NCBI GenBank assembly: GCA_964487505.1
Contig: CAZARD010000072.1
Span: 1 to 23,256, forward strand
DNA length: 23,256 bases
Reading direction: 5' to 3'
From: JAFDVJ01 sp964487505
GTDB taxonomy: Bacteria > Acidobacteriota > Blastocatellia > Pyrinomonadales > Pyrinomonadaceae
Shown here: one piece after another, positions 7,402 to 15,024 of the stretch
Layout: each line of letters opens with the position of its first letter
Position numbering within the stretch: the stretch's first letter is position 1
Made by a program: the position numbers and the translations under genes
Notes under the pieces: model-generated
Seen by the model: the letters and a program-made list of their open reading frames with translations, nothing else
Database searches by the model: none
What the model was told of the DNA's origin: nothing

Positions 7402-8133
7402 ATGGCGTTCAAATACCCGATCGAATTGATCGACGACGTGGTTCAGGCGGCGCGTCTACGCCCGGAGTTTGATATGGAAAAGCAAGCCACAGACATCCGC
7501 GAGGTCCGGATTCCGTCGGGCGGAGTCGTTTTGAGCGGAGACCTCGCGATACCGCCCGATGCAACGGGGATCGTGGTCTTTGCGCACGGCTCGGGCAGCA
7601 GCCGGAAGAGCGTTCGAAACCGCTATGTCGCCGGGGTCATCCAGGCGGCCGGCGTCGCGACGCTTCTCTTCGATCTGCTTACGCGGGAAGAGGAGATCGA
7701 GGAGATGTACACGCGCCATCTCCGCTTCGACATCGATCTGCTGGCCGGTCGGTTGCTCGGCGTGATCGAATGGCTGGCGACGCTCGCGGAAACGAAGAAT
7801 CTCAGGGTCGGCCTGTTCGGAGCGAGCACCGGCGGCGGGGCAGCCCTCGTCGCAGCCGCGCGCGCACCCGACGCAATAGCGGCTGTCGTCTCGCGCGGCG
7901 GCCGTCCGGATCTCGCAGGCGACAGCCTCGCGGAGGTCCGCGCGCCGGTCCTGCTCATCGTCGGCGGCAACGATGACGTCGTGATCGGCCTCAACGAATC
8001 GGCGGCCGCGCAAATGACCTGCGAATGCGAACTCGAGATCGTTCCAGGAGCGACGCATCTTTTCGAAGAGCCCGGAACGCTTGAAGAGGTCGCGCGCCTC
8101 GCCGCGGAATTCTTCAAGGACAAGATCGGCTGA
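7402..8133 (+). CDS. Dienelactone-hydrolase-like alpha/beta hydrolase
   Basis: This 243-residue alpha/beta hydrolase has an oxyanion-loop region VVFAHGSGSSRKS (58-70). The nucleophile elbow is GASTGG with Ser142. The acid lies in VGGNDD (Asp191 or 192) and the histidine in GATHLF (His219). The Ser nucleophile differs from the Cys of classical dienelactone hydrolases, so it is an esterase-like relative of unknown substrate. It starts 3 bp after the phosphoribosyltransferase stop, and GAGGTGAG overlaps that stop, so the two are translationally coupled. The pair corresponds to the two halves of PRTase-hydrolase fusion proteins in other bacteria. An internal ATG at 7474 could be an alternative start, but it lacks a comparable ribosome site. 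Confidence 0.85.
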   Translation: MAFKYPIELIDDVVQAARLRPEFDMEKQATDIREVRIPSGGVVLSGDLAIPPDATGIVVFAHGSGSSRKSVRNRYVAGVIQAAGVATLLFDLLTREEEIEEMYTRHLRFDIDLLAGRLLGVIEWLATLAETKNLRVGLFGASTGGGAALVAAARAPDAIAAVVSRGGRPDLAGDSLAEVRAPVLLIVGGNDDVVIGLNESAAAQMTCECELEIVPGATHLFEEPGTLEEVARLAAEFFKDKIG

Positions 8134-8181
8134 TTTTTCGATTTTGGATTTTCGATTTTCGATTTTGGATTTTTTGGATGT
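8132..8181. repeat. GATTTT simple-repeat tract, left bracket
   Basis: Six or so GATTTT words (TCGATTTTGGATTTTCGATTTT pattern, split here across 8132-8181) follow directly on the hydrolase stop codon. An inverted, diverged tract is at 8894-8923, at the 3' end of the opposing gene. A related inverted repeat lies at 21332-21405. It could serve as transcript-end structure or be a dispersed repeat. Confidence 0.75.
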
Positions 8182-8194
8182 TGAATCCCGAATC

Positions 8195-8447
8195 AGCCCT
8201 CGTAGAGGGCGTAAGCGTGTAGCGCGCAGCGCAAGTTGCGGGAAATCGGTGGGCAAGAGTACGGCGAGCTCTCGTAGAGGGCGGCAGAATGCGAACCTCG
8301 GAATCGGGCACGGGTGAACGATTTAACTCGCTTCCCTGATCAAGGGCTCGCTCCTGTCGCGCTCTACGAGGACTAAATCCAGCGATCCGGCGCTTGATCC
8401 CGCAGCTGGTGCTGCGCGCCACACGCTGACGCCCTCGTAGAGGGCTT
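8195..8447. repeat. Inverted-repeat element with GCCCTCGTAGAGGGC hairpin ends
   Basis: The ends are inverted copies over about 48 bp, roughly 40 matching by eye: left at 8195-8243, right at 8398-8447. Each end carries the 15-bp hairpin GCCCTCGTAGAGGGC, with 6-bp arms around GTA. A second nested pair is seen at 8269-8283 (CTCTCGTAGAGGGC) and 8360-8374 (GCTCTACGAGGAC). No gene is credible inside; translations of the ends give SPRRGRKRVARS-type peptides on both strands. It differs in sequence from the 8597-8810 element. It may be a MITE-like element or a structured repeat of the REP/BIME kind. Confidence 0.65.
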
Positions 8448-8596
8448 ATTACGAATCCAAAATCAATGCTGTCCCAAACGTTTGGCGACTGCTTCATGAA
8501 GCCCTGATTTCATTGCCCGACAATTGCCGAAATCGGCGTTTTCGAAACGAACTTCCCGAATTCTCTTGGGACTTCCAGTCGATTCGACAAACCCCG

Positions 8597-8810
8597 TTCA
8601 GCGTGCGGAGCGCGCGTCGTTTCGATAGCGCCAGGCGAGGGCGCAGCCGAGCCTGGTGCGAGATTTCCGATACGATCAACGAGCGTGTGAAACACTCGTC
8701 TTCTGCCCAACGGACCGGAGACGCGTGCGCCGCACGCTCCCGCCGAAGCCGGGCCGGCACATTCCGCGTCGCTCCATGCTATCCATACGTCGCGCGCTCC
8801 GCACGCTCAA
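8597..8810. mobile_element. MITE-like element, copy 2
   Basis: The terminal inverted repeats are 8597-8629 and 8778-8810, about 29 of 33 bases matching, beginning TTCAGCGTGCGGAGCGCGCG or the diverged TTGAGCG form. It matches copy 1 (244-469) at both ends and at the inner AGCGTGTGAAACAC motif (8682). On the minus strand both copies read RRVFHTL, then 16 residues, then an AI(D/E)xTRAPHAE string, so internal spacing is conserved. It is 214 bp against 226 bp for copy 1. No transposase is present. Confidence 0.6.
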
Positions 8811-8893
8811 GGAGCCGGGATCTGCTTGTCCGAATGGAAGCCGATGTTTCGTTCGCCTTGCGCAACGATCTTCAACGTTTAGGACGGGATTGA

Positions 8894-8923
8894 TCCAAAA
8901 TCGAGAATCGAAAATCCCAAATT
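8894..8923. repeat. GATTTT-type simple repeat, right bracket (inverted)
   Basis: CCAAAATCGAGAATCGAAAA and the following CCCAAATT are an inverted, diverged version of the 8132-8181 tract. It abuts the stop codon of the phytanoyl-CoA dioxygenase-like gene. With 8132-8181 it brackets the 0.8-kb gene-free island. Confidence 0.6.
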
Positions 8924-9740
8924 AGATCTCCCTGAGGTCCTGGGCGTTTCGCTTGAGCCAATTGTCTTCCGGATAGAGGGCGCCGGGATCGATCGTGTGG
9001 ATGGTGTAGGCCTGACGCGAACGGCCGCTGGTATTCGGCAAGCTGTAATGCGGGAGCAGGCCGTCGAGGACGATGCAGGTTCCCTTCGCGACCTCGAGCG
9101 GAACCGCGCCGTCGGTGTCGTACGGGGTTTGGTCGAACGTCACGAACTCGGTCCCGGCGGATTGCTTTCGGCGAAAGCGCGAACGTAGCGGCGTCCGATG
9201 CCCGCCCGGTTTGGCCCACAAACAACCGTTTTCCCGAGTGGCGTCTTCGAGCGCGAACCAGAATCCGACGCAGGACGCAGGTTCGGTGTAAAGGAACGTC
9301 GCATCCTGGTGGATATCGACCACGCCCCCGATCCGCGCGTGCTTGAAAATGTACATGCTTTGGATGATCACCGACCGCGACATACCGAGTTCGGCCGCGA
9401 GTCGTTTCATCTGCGGGGACCGTGAGAAGGCGTCGAAGACCGGATCGAGATCGTGCATCGCGTGACCAATCTTGTTGAGCGAATCGAATAGCGGGAATTT
9501 GAGCTTGCCGTCGGCGTCGAACGCGTCCTTTTCGAAGAAGAATGAGATTCGATCGCCGGAATCGAGGAAGTAATCATCGCTCGTACGCGTCTGCTCCGAG
9601 GTCTGAAAGACCGACGGATGACCGTCGAAATCGAAACCCGCGACCAGTTCGGCGGCGCGCGCGATCAGCGCATCGCACTCGGCATCCGAGTTGAATCCCT
9701 CGAGCACGAGGAAACCGTCGTTTTGAAATTTCTCGAGCAT
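8922..9740 (-). CDS. Phytanoyl-CoA dioxygenase (PhyH) family protein
   Basis: This 272-residue Fe(II)/2-oxoglutarate dioxygenase resembles PHYHD1-type proteins. It opens with FQNDGFLVLEGF (5-16), a typical PhyH start. The facial triad is His144 and Asp146 in DIHQDATFL, and His231 in LLPHYSLPNTSGRSRQAYT, with Arg242 as the expected 2-oxoglutarate-binding residue. GFWFALEDATRENGCLW (159-175) is another family block. Catalysis is therefore probably intact, but the substrate is unknown and PhyH members vary widely. The ATG at 9740 lies within about 10 bp of the GATTCC array, so the upstream DNA is repeat rather than normal promoter sequence. No good Shine-Dalgarno is visible, only GAGA close to the ATG. 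Confidence 0.88.
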   Translation of the reverse strand: MLEKFQNDGFLVLEGFNSDAECDALIARAAELVAGFDFDGHPSVFQTSEQTRTSDDYFLDSGDRISFFFEKDAFDADGKLKFPLFDSLNKIGHAMHDLDPVFDAFSRSPQMKRLAAELGMSRSVIIQSMYIFKHARIGGVVDIHQDATFLYTEPASCVGFWFALEDATRENGCLWAKPGGHRTPLRSRFRRKQSAGTEFVTFDQTPYDTDGAVPLEVAKGTCIVLDGLLPHYSLPNTSGRSRQAYTIHTIDPGALYPEDNWLKRNAQDLREI

Positions 9741-9750
9741 TCTCAGGGCT

Positions 9751-10062
9751 TGGATTTCAGGATTCCAAGATTCCAGGTTCCGGTTCCAGGATTCCAGATT
9801 CCAGGCACTTGTGATTCCAAATTCCAGGATTTCAAGATTCCAGAATTCCGGGATTTCAAGATTCCAAGATTCCGATCGGTGGCGATTCTGGAACCTGGAA
9901 TCTGGAATCTTGGAATCCTGGAATCTGGAATCNNNNNNNNNNNNNNNNNNNNNNNNNNNNNNNNNNNNNNNNNNNNNNNNNNNNNNNNNNNNNNNNNNNN
10001 NNNNNNNNNNNNNNNNNNNNNNNNNNNNNNNNCTGGAATCTTGAAATCTTGAAATCCTCGGA
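9751..10062. repeat. GATTCC/GGAATC repeat array 2, strand-switching
   Basis: GATTCC words on the plus strand fill 9751-9875. From 9888 the words are GGAATC (9888-9932), and they continue past the scaffold gap (10033-10062). The switch is marked by CTGGAACCTGGAATCTTGG at 9888, identical to the switch sequence in array 1 at 190. The array fills the space between two minus-strand genes (377 bp including N). The true length is unknown because of the gap. Confidence 0.88.
9933..10032. other. Scaffold gap (100 N)
   Basis: Exactly 100 N bases lie inside the GGAATC half of array 2. The round length is the usual placeholder for an unknown distance, so the array may be longer or shorter than shown. 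Confidence 0.98.
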
Positions 10063-10117
10063 ATCCCAAGCGGTCACGCGTGAACGCGTAACTCGTACGT
10101 GTTGACGAAATCCCAAT

Positions 10118-11380
10118 TCACTTTGCGGTGATCTTCAGGACCTCGCCGTTGGCTTCGTCCGTGACCAGATATAGATTTCCGTCCGGACCTTGCCGCACGT
10201 CACGGATGCGCTGGCCGCGATCTGTCAAGAGATGCTCCTCACCGACGACGCGGTCGTTCTTGATGACCAGCCGGACGAGCCTTTTTGAGGCAAGTCCGCC
10301 TATAAAAAGACTCCCGCGCCAAGGCTTGAAGGGCTTGCCAGTGTAAAATTCCATTCCTGACGGCGCGATCACCGGATCCCAGTAGTAGACCGGACGCTCG
10401 AAACCTTCCCGGTCCGTCACCGAGCCCGGAATCGGCTCACCCGAATACTCTTCGCCAAAGGTCGCGACCGGCCAGCCGTAGTTTCGGCCCTTGACGATCA
10501 GGTTCAATTCGTCGCCGCCCTGCGCGCCGTGCTCAACCGTCCACAGACGTCCCTTGTCGTCGAAAACGGCCGATTGCAGATTCCGGTGTCCGAGCGTCCA
10601 GATCTCGGGCAATGCGTCCTTGACCCCGACGAACGGATTGTCATTCGGCACCGTTCCGTCCGGATTGATCCTGATGATCTTGCCGAGATGGTTGTCCAGT
10701 TTTTGAACGCGCGGCCGATTAACAGCCCGGTCGAAACGGTCGCCGAGCGTTATGTAGAGCTTCCCGTCGCGCCCGAACGCGAGCCTTGACCCGAAATGCA
10801 GCCCGTTGTTGTAGGTCGGCAACGCGCGGAAGATCACTTTGACGTCGGACAGCGTCTTCCCGTCTTTCGAGAGAACGCCCCGCGCGACGCTTGTTCCGCT
10901 GCCGCCTTCCCTGGTCTCCGCGAAACTCCAATAGATCGTACGGTCCTTCTTGAAGTTCGGGCTCAGCGCGATGTCAAGCAAGCCGCCCTGGCCGCGGGCG
11001 GTGATCGGCGGCAGACCGCCCTGCGAGCTCAGCTCGGACACGCCGCCCTGGCCGACCGGCAGAACGCCCGTGATCGGCGGCCCGATCTCACCGTTGGCGG
11101 TCACGACCCGAAGCCGGCCCGGTCGTTCGCTCACGAGCAGGTCGCCGTTCGGCAATGGCTCGACGGACCACGGATTCACAAGGCCTTTGGCGATGACCGT
11201 CACCTCGAACGCGACATTGGACTTCGCCTCGCAGGCGCGCGTCTGACCGTCGAACGCCGGCTTCTGTTCCGGTGCATTCGGCGGACGCGTCTCGATCGGC
11301 GCGCACGCCGGCTGGGCCCGGGTCGCGTCCACAAAACAAAGGACCAGCAATCCGGTGACAAACAAAACTGCTCTGATCAT
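10118..11380 (-). CDS. Secreted PQQ-dependent sugar dehydrogenase-like protein (GSDH family)
   Basis: From the ATG at 11380 the protein has 420 residues and begins with a signal peptide (MIRAVLFVTGLLVLCF, then a cleavage-like ATRAQ). The mature part reads as a six-bladed glucose/sorbosone dehydrogenase propeller: NPWSVEPLPNGDLLVSERPG, GGLLDIALSPNF, NGLHFGSRLAFGRDGKLYIT, NPDGTVPNDNPF, GHRNLQSAVFDDKGRLWTVE and GGDELNLIVKGRNYGWP. Such proteins are periplasmic aldose oxidases that use PQQ and calcium; substrate and electron acceptor are unknown here. The frame opens 16 codons earlier, but GGGAGG lies about 10 nt before the chosen ATG. It follows the BNR protein by 51 bp on the same strand, so they are probably co-transcribed. 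Confidence 0.87.
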   Translation of the reverse strand: MIRAVLFVTGLLVLCFVDATRAQPACAPIETRPPNAPEQKPAFDGQTRACEAKSNVAFEVTVIAKGLVNPWSVEPLPNGDLLVSERPGRLRVVTANGEIGPPITGVLPVGQGGVSELSSQGGLPPITARGQGGLLDIALSPNFKKDRTIYWSFAETREGGSGTSVARGVLSKDGKTLSDVKVIFRALPTYNNGLHFGSRLAFGRDGKLYITLGDRFDRAVNRPRVQKLDNHLGKIIRINPDGTVPNDNPFVGVKDALPEIWTLGHRNLQSAVFDDKGRLWTVEHGAQGGDELNLIVKGRNYGWPVATFGEEYSGEPIPGSVTDREGFERPVYYWDPVIAPSGMEFYTGKPFKPWRGSLFIGGLASKRLVRLVIKNDRVVGEEHLLTDRGQRIRDVRQGPDGNLYLVTDEANGEVLKITAK

Positions 11381-11431
11381 TTCTTGATACCCTCCCTTGA
11401 TTCGATGTACCGCGCCTTTGATCCGCAAATG

Positions 11432-14400
11432 TTACGGCAGCCTGCCCGGCGTTATCGGCGCCCCGGCCGCCTCGAGTTGTTTCTCGAACGCAGGGATGTC
11501 GGTCTCGAGTAGTTTCTTGAGCCGCGCGAGTTGCGGGTTGAAAAGCGATTCAGCCAGCGCGAACTGGTCGAGCTGCGTTTGCGTCGGTTTGACGGTCGAG
11601 AGCCTGATGGCCCCGGCGACGTATCCGATCCGGTCGCCGATCGACGGCGGCGGGATCTCGGAGTTCTCGCGTCCGCCGCGAAGTTCGTTAAGTATCGAAT
11701 CGACCTCGGCGTTAAGCGCGTTCGCGGTCTCGACGAGCTTCGTATTCTCGACCGGAGCTTCCTGCGCGGCGCGTTTCAACAGAGCGATACGCGATTTGGC
11801 GCCCGTTGCCGCATCGCCAGCGGCACTGATCGCGCGAAGCAGTCCGAAGGTCTTCTTCTGGAACGCAGAAAGCGATGCGATCTCGTCCGGCGTCATCCGC
11901 TCGCGACCCTCGACGACGATATTGAAACTCTGCGATCCGGGCAATGCGGTGACGACGCCGTTGACGCGGAGCGCCATCGACACCGAGTAGCGTCCGGGCA
12001 TCACGAGCGGGCCTTGAGGACCGAACGTGAATCCTTCGGGCGCCCCGGCCGGCAGTGCGGCCGGAGCCGCGATCGCCGGGGTAACGTAGCGCATGTCCCA
12101 AACCACACGGTTGACGCCGGCGGTCGCGGGAGCGCTGATCCGGCGGACGATCTTGCCGTCGGAATCAGCGACGGTGAACAACAACGCCGGCGGCTCCTCT
12201 TCATTCTCGGCCCTGAGTTCCGCGATCGAAGGATACTTGAACGGCTGCTTCTTCTTTTCGGCATCGCGTTCCGCTTCCTGGCGTTTCTGCTTCAGGGTCT
12301 TCGGCGCGTCCTTCAGAAAATAGGTAAATGTCGCACCGTACGGGGGATTCGGCGCGGTGTAGAACGAGGCGCCCTGAAATCCGGTGAACGGCGCGTTCGA
12401 GCGGACATACATCAGGGCGTCCTTGACCGGGAACAGCACCGACGACTGTTTGACCGTCTCGAGCTTGACCTGCCGCAACGCCGAGTAATCATCGAGCACG
12501 TAGATGCCGCGGCCGAAGGTCGCAAGCACGAGATCGTTCTCCTGCTTCTGGATCGCGATGTCGCGCACGGCGATCGTCGGCAGCCCGGCCCGGAGCTGCG
12601 TCCATTTTCCGCCGCCGTCAACCGTGAAGAACAGCCCGAATTCGGTGCCGACGAACAGCAGGTTCGGATTGACGTGGTCCTCGGCGAAGCCGTAGAGCGA
12701 TCCGCGTTCCGGCAGGTTTGCCGTGATCGACGTCCAGGTCTTGCCGAGGTCCGTGCTCTTGACGATGTAAGGCTTGAAATCGCCGTTCTGATGGTTGTTG
12801 AAAAGCGCGTAGATCGTGTTGACGTCGTGCTGCGACGTCGCGACGCGGGTGACATACGAAAGTTCGGGGATCCCGGCTATCTTGTCAACCTTGCGCCAGT
12901 TTCCGCCGTCGTTCTCAGTGATCTGGATCAGGCCGTCATCGGTCCCGACTACGATCACGCCGGCCTTCTTCGGTGATTCCGCGATCGCCGAAGCATTGCC
13001 CCAGAGCGCCGTCGATTGATGCTTCGCGATCGCGTCCGGCCCCCAAACCTTGCCCATCACGGGCAGCGTGTTGCGGTCGATCCCGCGCGAGAGATCGCCG
13101 CTGATCGCCTTCCAGTCATCGCCGCGGTTGTCGGTCTTGAAGAGCTTGTGACCGGCAAAATAGAGCCGCGTGTTCGCATGCGGGCTGATGATGAAGGGCG
13201 AGTCCCAGTTGTACCGCTGGGATTCGATGTCCTTGCCTTCGATCGGGGCGATTCCGACCCGCTCGCCGGTTCGTTTGTCGAACCGGACGAGCCCGCCGTT
13301 CTGGCTTTCGGCGTAGATGATGTTCGGATCGAGCGGATCGACCTGCGCCTTGAATCCGTCGCCGCCGTTGGTCACGAACCAGTCGGAGTTCATGATTCCC
13401 GCCTGATTCCTCGTTTTCGCCGGACCGCCCAACGAATTGTTGTCCTGGGTTCCGCCGTAAACGTTGTAGAACGGGACCGAATTGTCGGTCGTCACGTCAT
13501 AGAACTGCGCGACCGGCAGATTCGCCTTGAAATGCCAGTTGGCGCCGCGATCGAAGCTCTCGTAAACGCCTCCGTCGCTGCCGACAAGGAGGTAATCCGT
13601 GTTGTTCGGATCGATCCAGATCGCGTGGTTGTCGACGTGCTTGAGCCGCTCGCCGAGCGCGCGCTGGGTGCGGCCCGCATCGTCGGAAACCTGGAACACG
13701 ACATTCGGGATGTAGACCCGGTCGACGTTCTTCGGATCGGCCACGATCTGGCCATAGTACATCCCTTGGGCGATCTGCGGGCTCGTCCTCTCCCACGTCG
13801 CGCCCCGATCATTCGATCGGTAAATGCCGCTCAGCGTGCCGCTCGCCTCGACGGTCGCATAAACGACATTGGTGTTTGCCGGCGAGACCGAAAGGCCGAT
13901 GCGACCCGTATCGCCCGGCGGCAGTCCCGATCGCAGTTTTGTCCAGTTGTTGCCGCCGTCCGTCGATTTCCAGATCGCGCTTTCCGGCCCGCCGTTGATC
14001 AGCGTGTAGAAATGCCGGCGACGCTGCCACGAAGCGGCGTACATCGTATCGGGATTCGACGGATCGATGACGACGTCCGTGACGCCGGTATTTTCGCTGA
14101 CGGTGATGACGGCCTTCCACGTCTTGCCGCCGTCCGTCGTTTTGTAAAGGCCGCGCTCGCCGCCCGGCGACCAGAGCGGTCCCTGCGCGGCGACGAAGAC
14201 AACGTTCGGGTCGCGCGGGTCGATGGCGATCCGCCCGATATGTTCCGACGTCTTGAGGCCCATGTTCTTCCAGGATTTTCCGCCGTCGTCGGATCGGTAA
14301 ACGCCGTCGCCGTAACCGACGCTGCGCTGCGAGTTGCGTTCGCCGGTTCCGACCCAAACGGTGGCCGGATTCTTCGGATCGAGCGCGATCGCGCCGATCG

Positions 14401-14746
14401 AGAATGCGCCTTCGTTATCGAAAACGCTCGTCCACGTCGTCCCGTTGTTGACCGTCTTCCAGACACCGCCCGAGGCGACGGCGACGTAATATTTCGCCCG
14501 GTCGGTCGGATCGACGGCGAACGCGATCACGCGGCCCGACGTGACCGCCGGACCGATCGAACGGAACCGCATTCCGCCGAACAGCGATGAAGGCATCGGA
14601 TCAGGTGTCGGCGTCGGAGCGACGGTTGCGGCCGGCGAAGGTGCGGCGGTCGGAACGGGCGTCGGACTCGGCGTCTGCGCGACGGCCGCAAAACCCAAAA
14701 CGATGGACAAACTGAGAGCGACGAGAAACGAAGTTGATCTGCGCAC
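11432..14746 (-). CDS. Large secreted BNR/sortilin-type beta-propeller protein
   Basis: This 1104-residue protein starts with GTG, preceded 8 nt upstream by GGGAG. A signal peptide (RRSTSFLVALSLSIVLGFAAVAQ) is followed by a Pro/Thr/Ala-rich linker (about 24-50). The body carries at least eight Asp-box/BNR motifs, such as SDDGGKSW, TTDGGKTW, STDGGNNW, SNDRGATW, SFDRGANW, STDLGKTW and TVDGGGKW, typical of VPS10/sortilin-like two-propeller proteins annotated as glycosyl hydrolases. The last 250 residues switch to an Ig-like or charged region (KQKRQEAERDAEKKKQP) and a helical end (ALNAEVDSILNELRGG). No glycosidase catalytic residues can be assigned. Such proteins are abundant in Acidobacteria, where their role is not established. 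It is followed closely by the PQQ-type dehydrogenase. Confidence 0.88.
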   Translation of the reverse strand: MRRSTSFLVALSLSIVLGFAAVAQTPSPTPVPTAAPSPAATVAPTPTPDPMPSSLFGGMRFRSIGPAVTSGRVIAFAVDPTDRAKYYVAVASGGVWKTVNNGTTWTSVFDNEGAFSIGAIALDPKNPATVWVGTGERNSQRSVGYGDGVYRSDDGGKSWKNMGLKTSEHIGRIAIDPRDPNVVFVAAQGPLWSPGGERGLYKTTDGGKTWKAVITVSENTGVTDVVIDPSNPDTMYAASWQRRRHFYTLINGGPESAIWKSTDGGNNWTKLRSGLPPGDTGRIGLSVSPANTNVVYATVEASGTLSGIYRSNDRGATWERTSPQIAQGMYYGQIVADPKNVDRVYIPNVVFQVSDDAGRTQRALGERLKHVDNHAIWIDPNNTDYLLVGSDGGVYESFDRGANWHFKANLPVAQFYDVTTDNSVPFYNVYGGTQDNNSLGGPAKTRNQAGIMNSDWFVTNGGDGFKAQVDPLDPNIIYAESQNGGLVRFDKRTGERVGIAPIEGKDIESQRYNWDSPFIISPHANTRLYFAGHKLFKTDNRGDDWKAISGDLSRGIDRNTLPVMGKVWGPDAIAKHQSTALWGNASAIAESPKKAGVIVVGTDDGLIQITENDGGNWRKVDKIAGIPELSYVTRVATSQHDVNTIYALFNNHQNGDFKPYIVKSTDLGKTWTSITANLPERGSLYGFAEDHVNPNLLFVGTEFGLFFTVDGGGKWTQLRAGLPTIAVRDIAIQKQENDLVLATFGRGIYVLDDYSALRQVKLETVKQSSVLFPVKDALMYVRSNAPFTGFQGASFYTAPNPPYGATFTYFLKDAPKTLKQKRQEAERDAEKKKQPFKYPSIAELRAENEEEPPALLFTVADSDGKIVRRISAPATAGVNRVVWDMRYVTPAIAAPAALPAGAPEGFTFGPQGPLVMPGRYSVSMALRVNGVVTALPGSQSFNIVVEGRERMTPDEIASLSAFQKKTFGLLRAISAAGDAATGAKSRIALLKRAAQEAPVENTKLVETANALNAEVDSILNELRGGRENSEIPPPSIGDRIGYVAGAIRLSTVKPTQTQLDQFALAESLFNPQLARLKKLLETDIPAFEKQLEAAGAPITPGRLP

Positions 14747-14790
14747 GATTGGAACTCCCGAAATTGATTTAAGTAGAACGGATTCAATCC

Positions 14791-14819
14791 ATTATCTTCT
14801 GATTGCCGGCGACTATCAA
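14791..14819 (-). promoter_or_regulatory. Sigma70-type promoter for the BNR protein gene
   Basis: Read on the minus strand, TTGATA (14819-14814), a 17-bp spacer and GATAAT (14796-14791) are close to consensus. The predicted start near 14784 leaves a leader of about 38 nt before the GTG at 14746. This promoter would serve the BNR gene and probably the downstream dehydrogenase. Confidence 0.7.
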
Positions 14820-15024
14820 GCAATAGGGTCGGACGCAGCGATCCGGCGGCGAAAGGCTGAATCTCGGAATTGGGGGTTCAGATTTGACCGTGTTCCAAAA
14901 CCGCATCGGCGAACGCGTTTTCGTGTCAAGCGACCACGAAACGAGGGCGCCGTCTTGCCGTAGCTTTGGAACAACACGCTCCGACGCGACAACAGACGAC
15001 CGACATATCTGCTTTACCGTATAT

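Noticed and set aside
8280..8310. tRNA-like string (GAGGTTCGCATTC on the minus strand) inside the 8195-8447 element
   Set aside because: The T-stem arms do not pair and no acceptor or anticodon arm can be drawn.
13016..14590. A 524-codon plus-strand frame antisense to the BNR protein gene (and a 481-codon one at 11531-12976)
   Set aside because: Arg/Asp/Val-rich composition typical of GC-rich antisense frames; the minus-strand frame has a signal peptide, BNR motifs, promoter and ribosome site.
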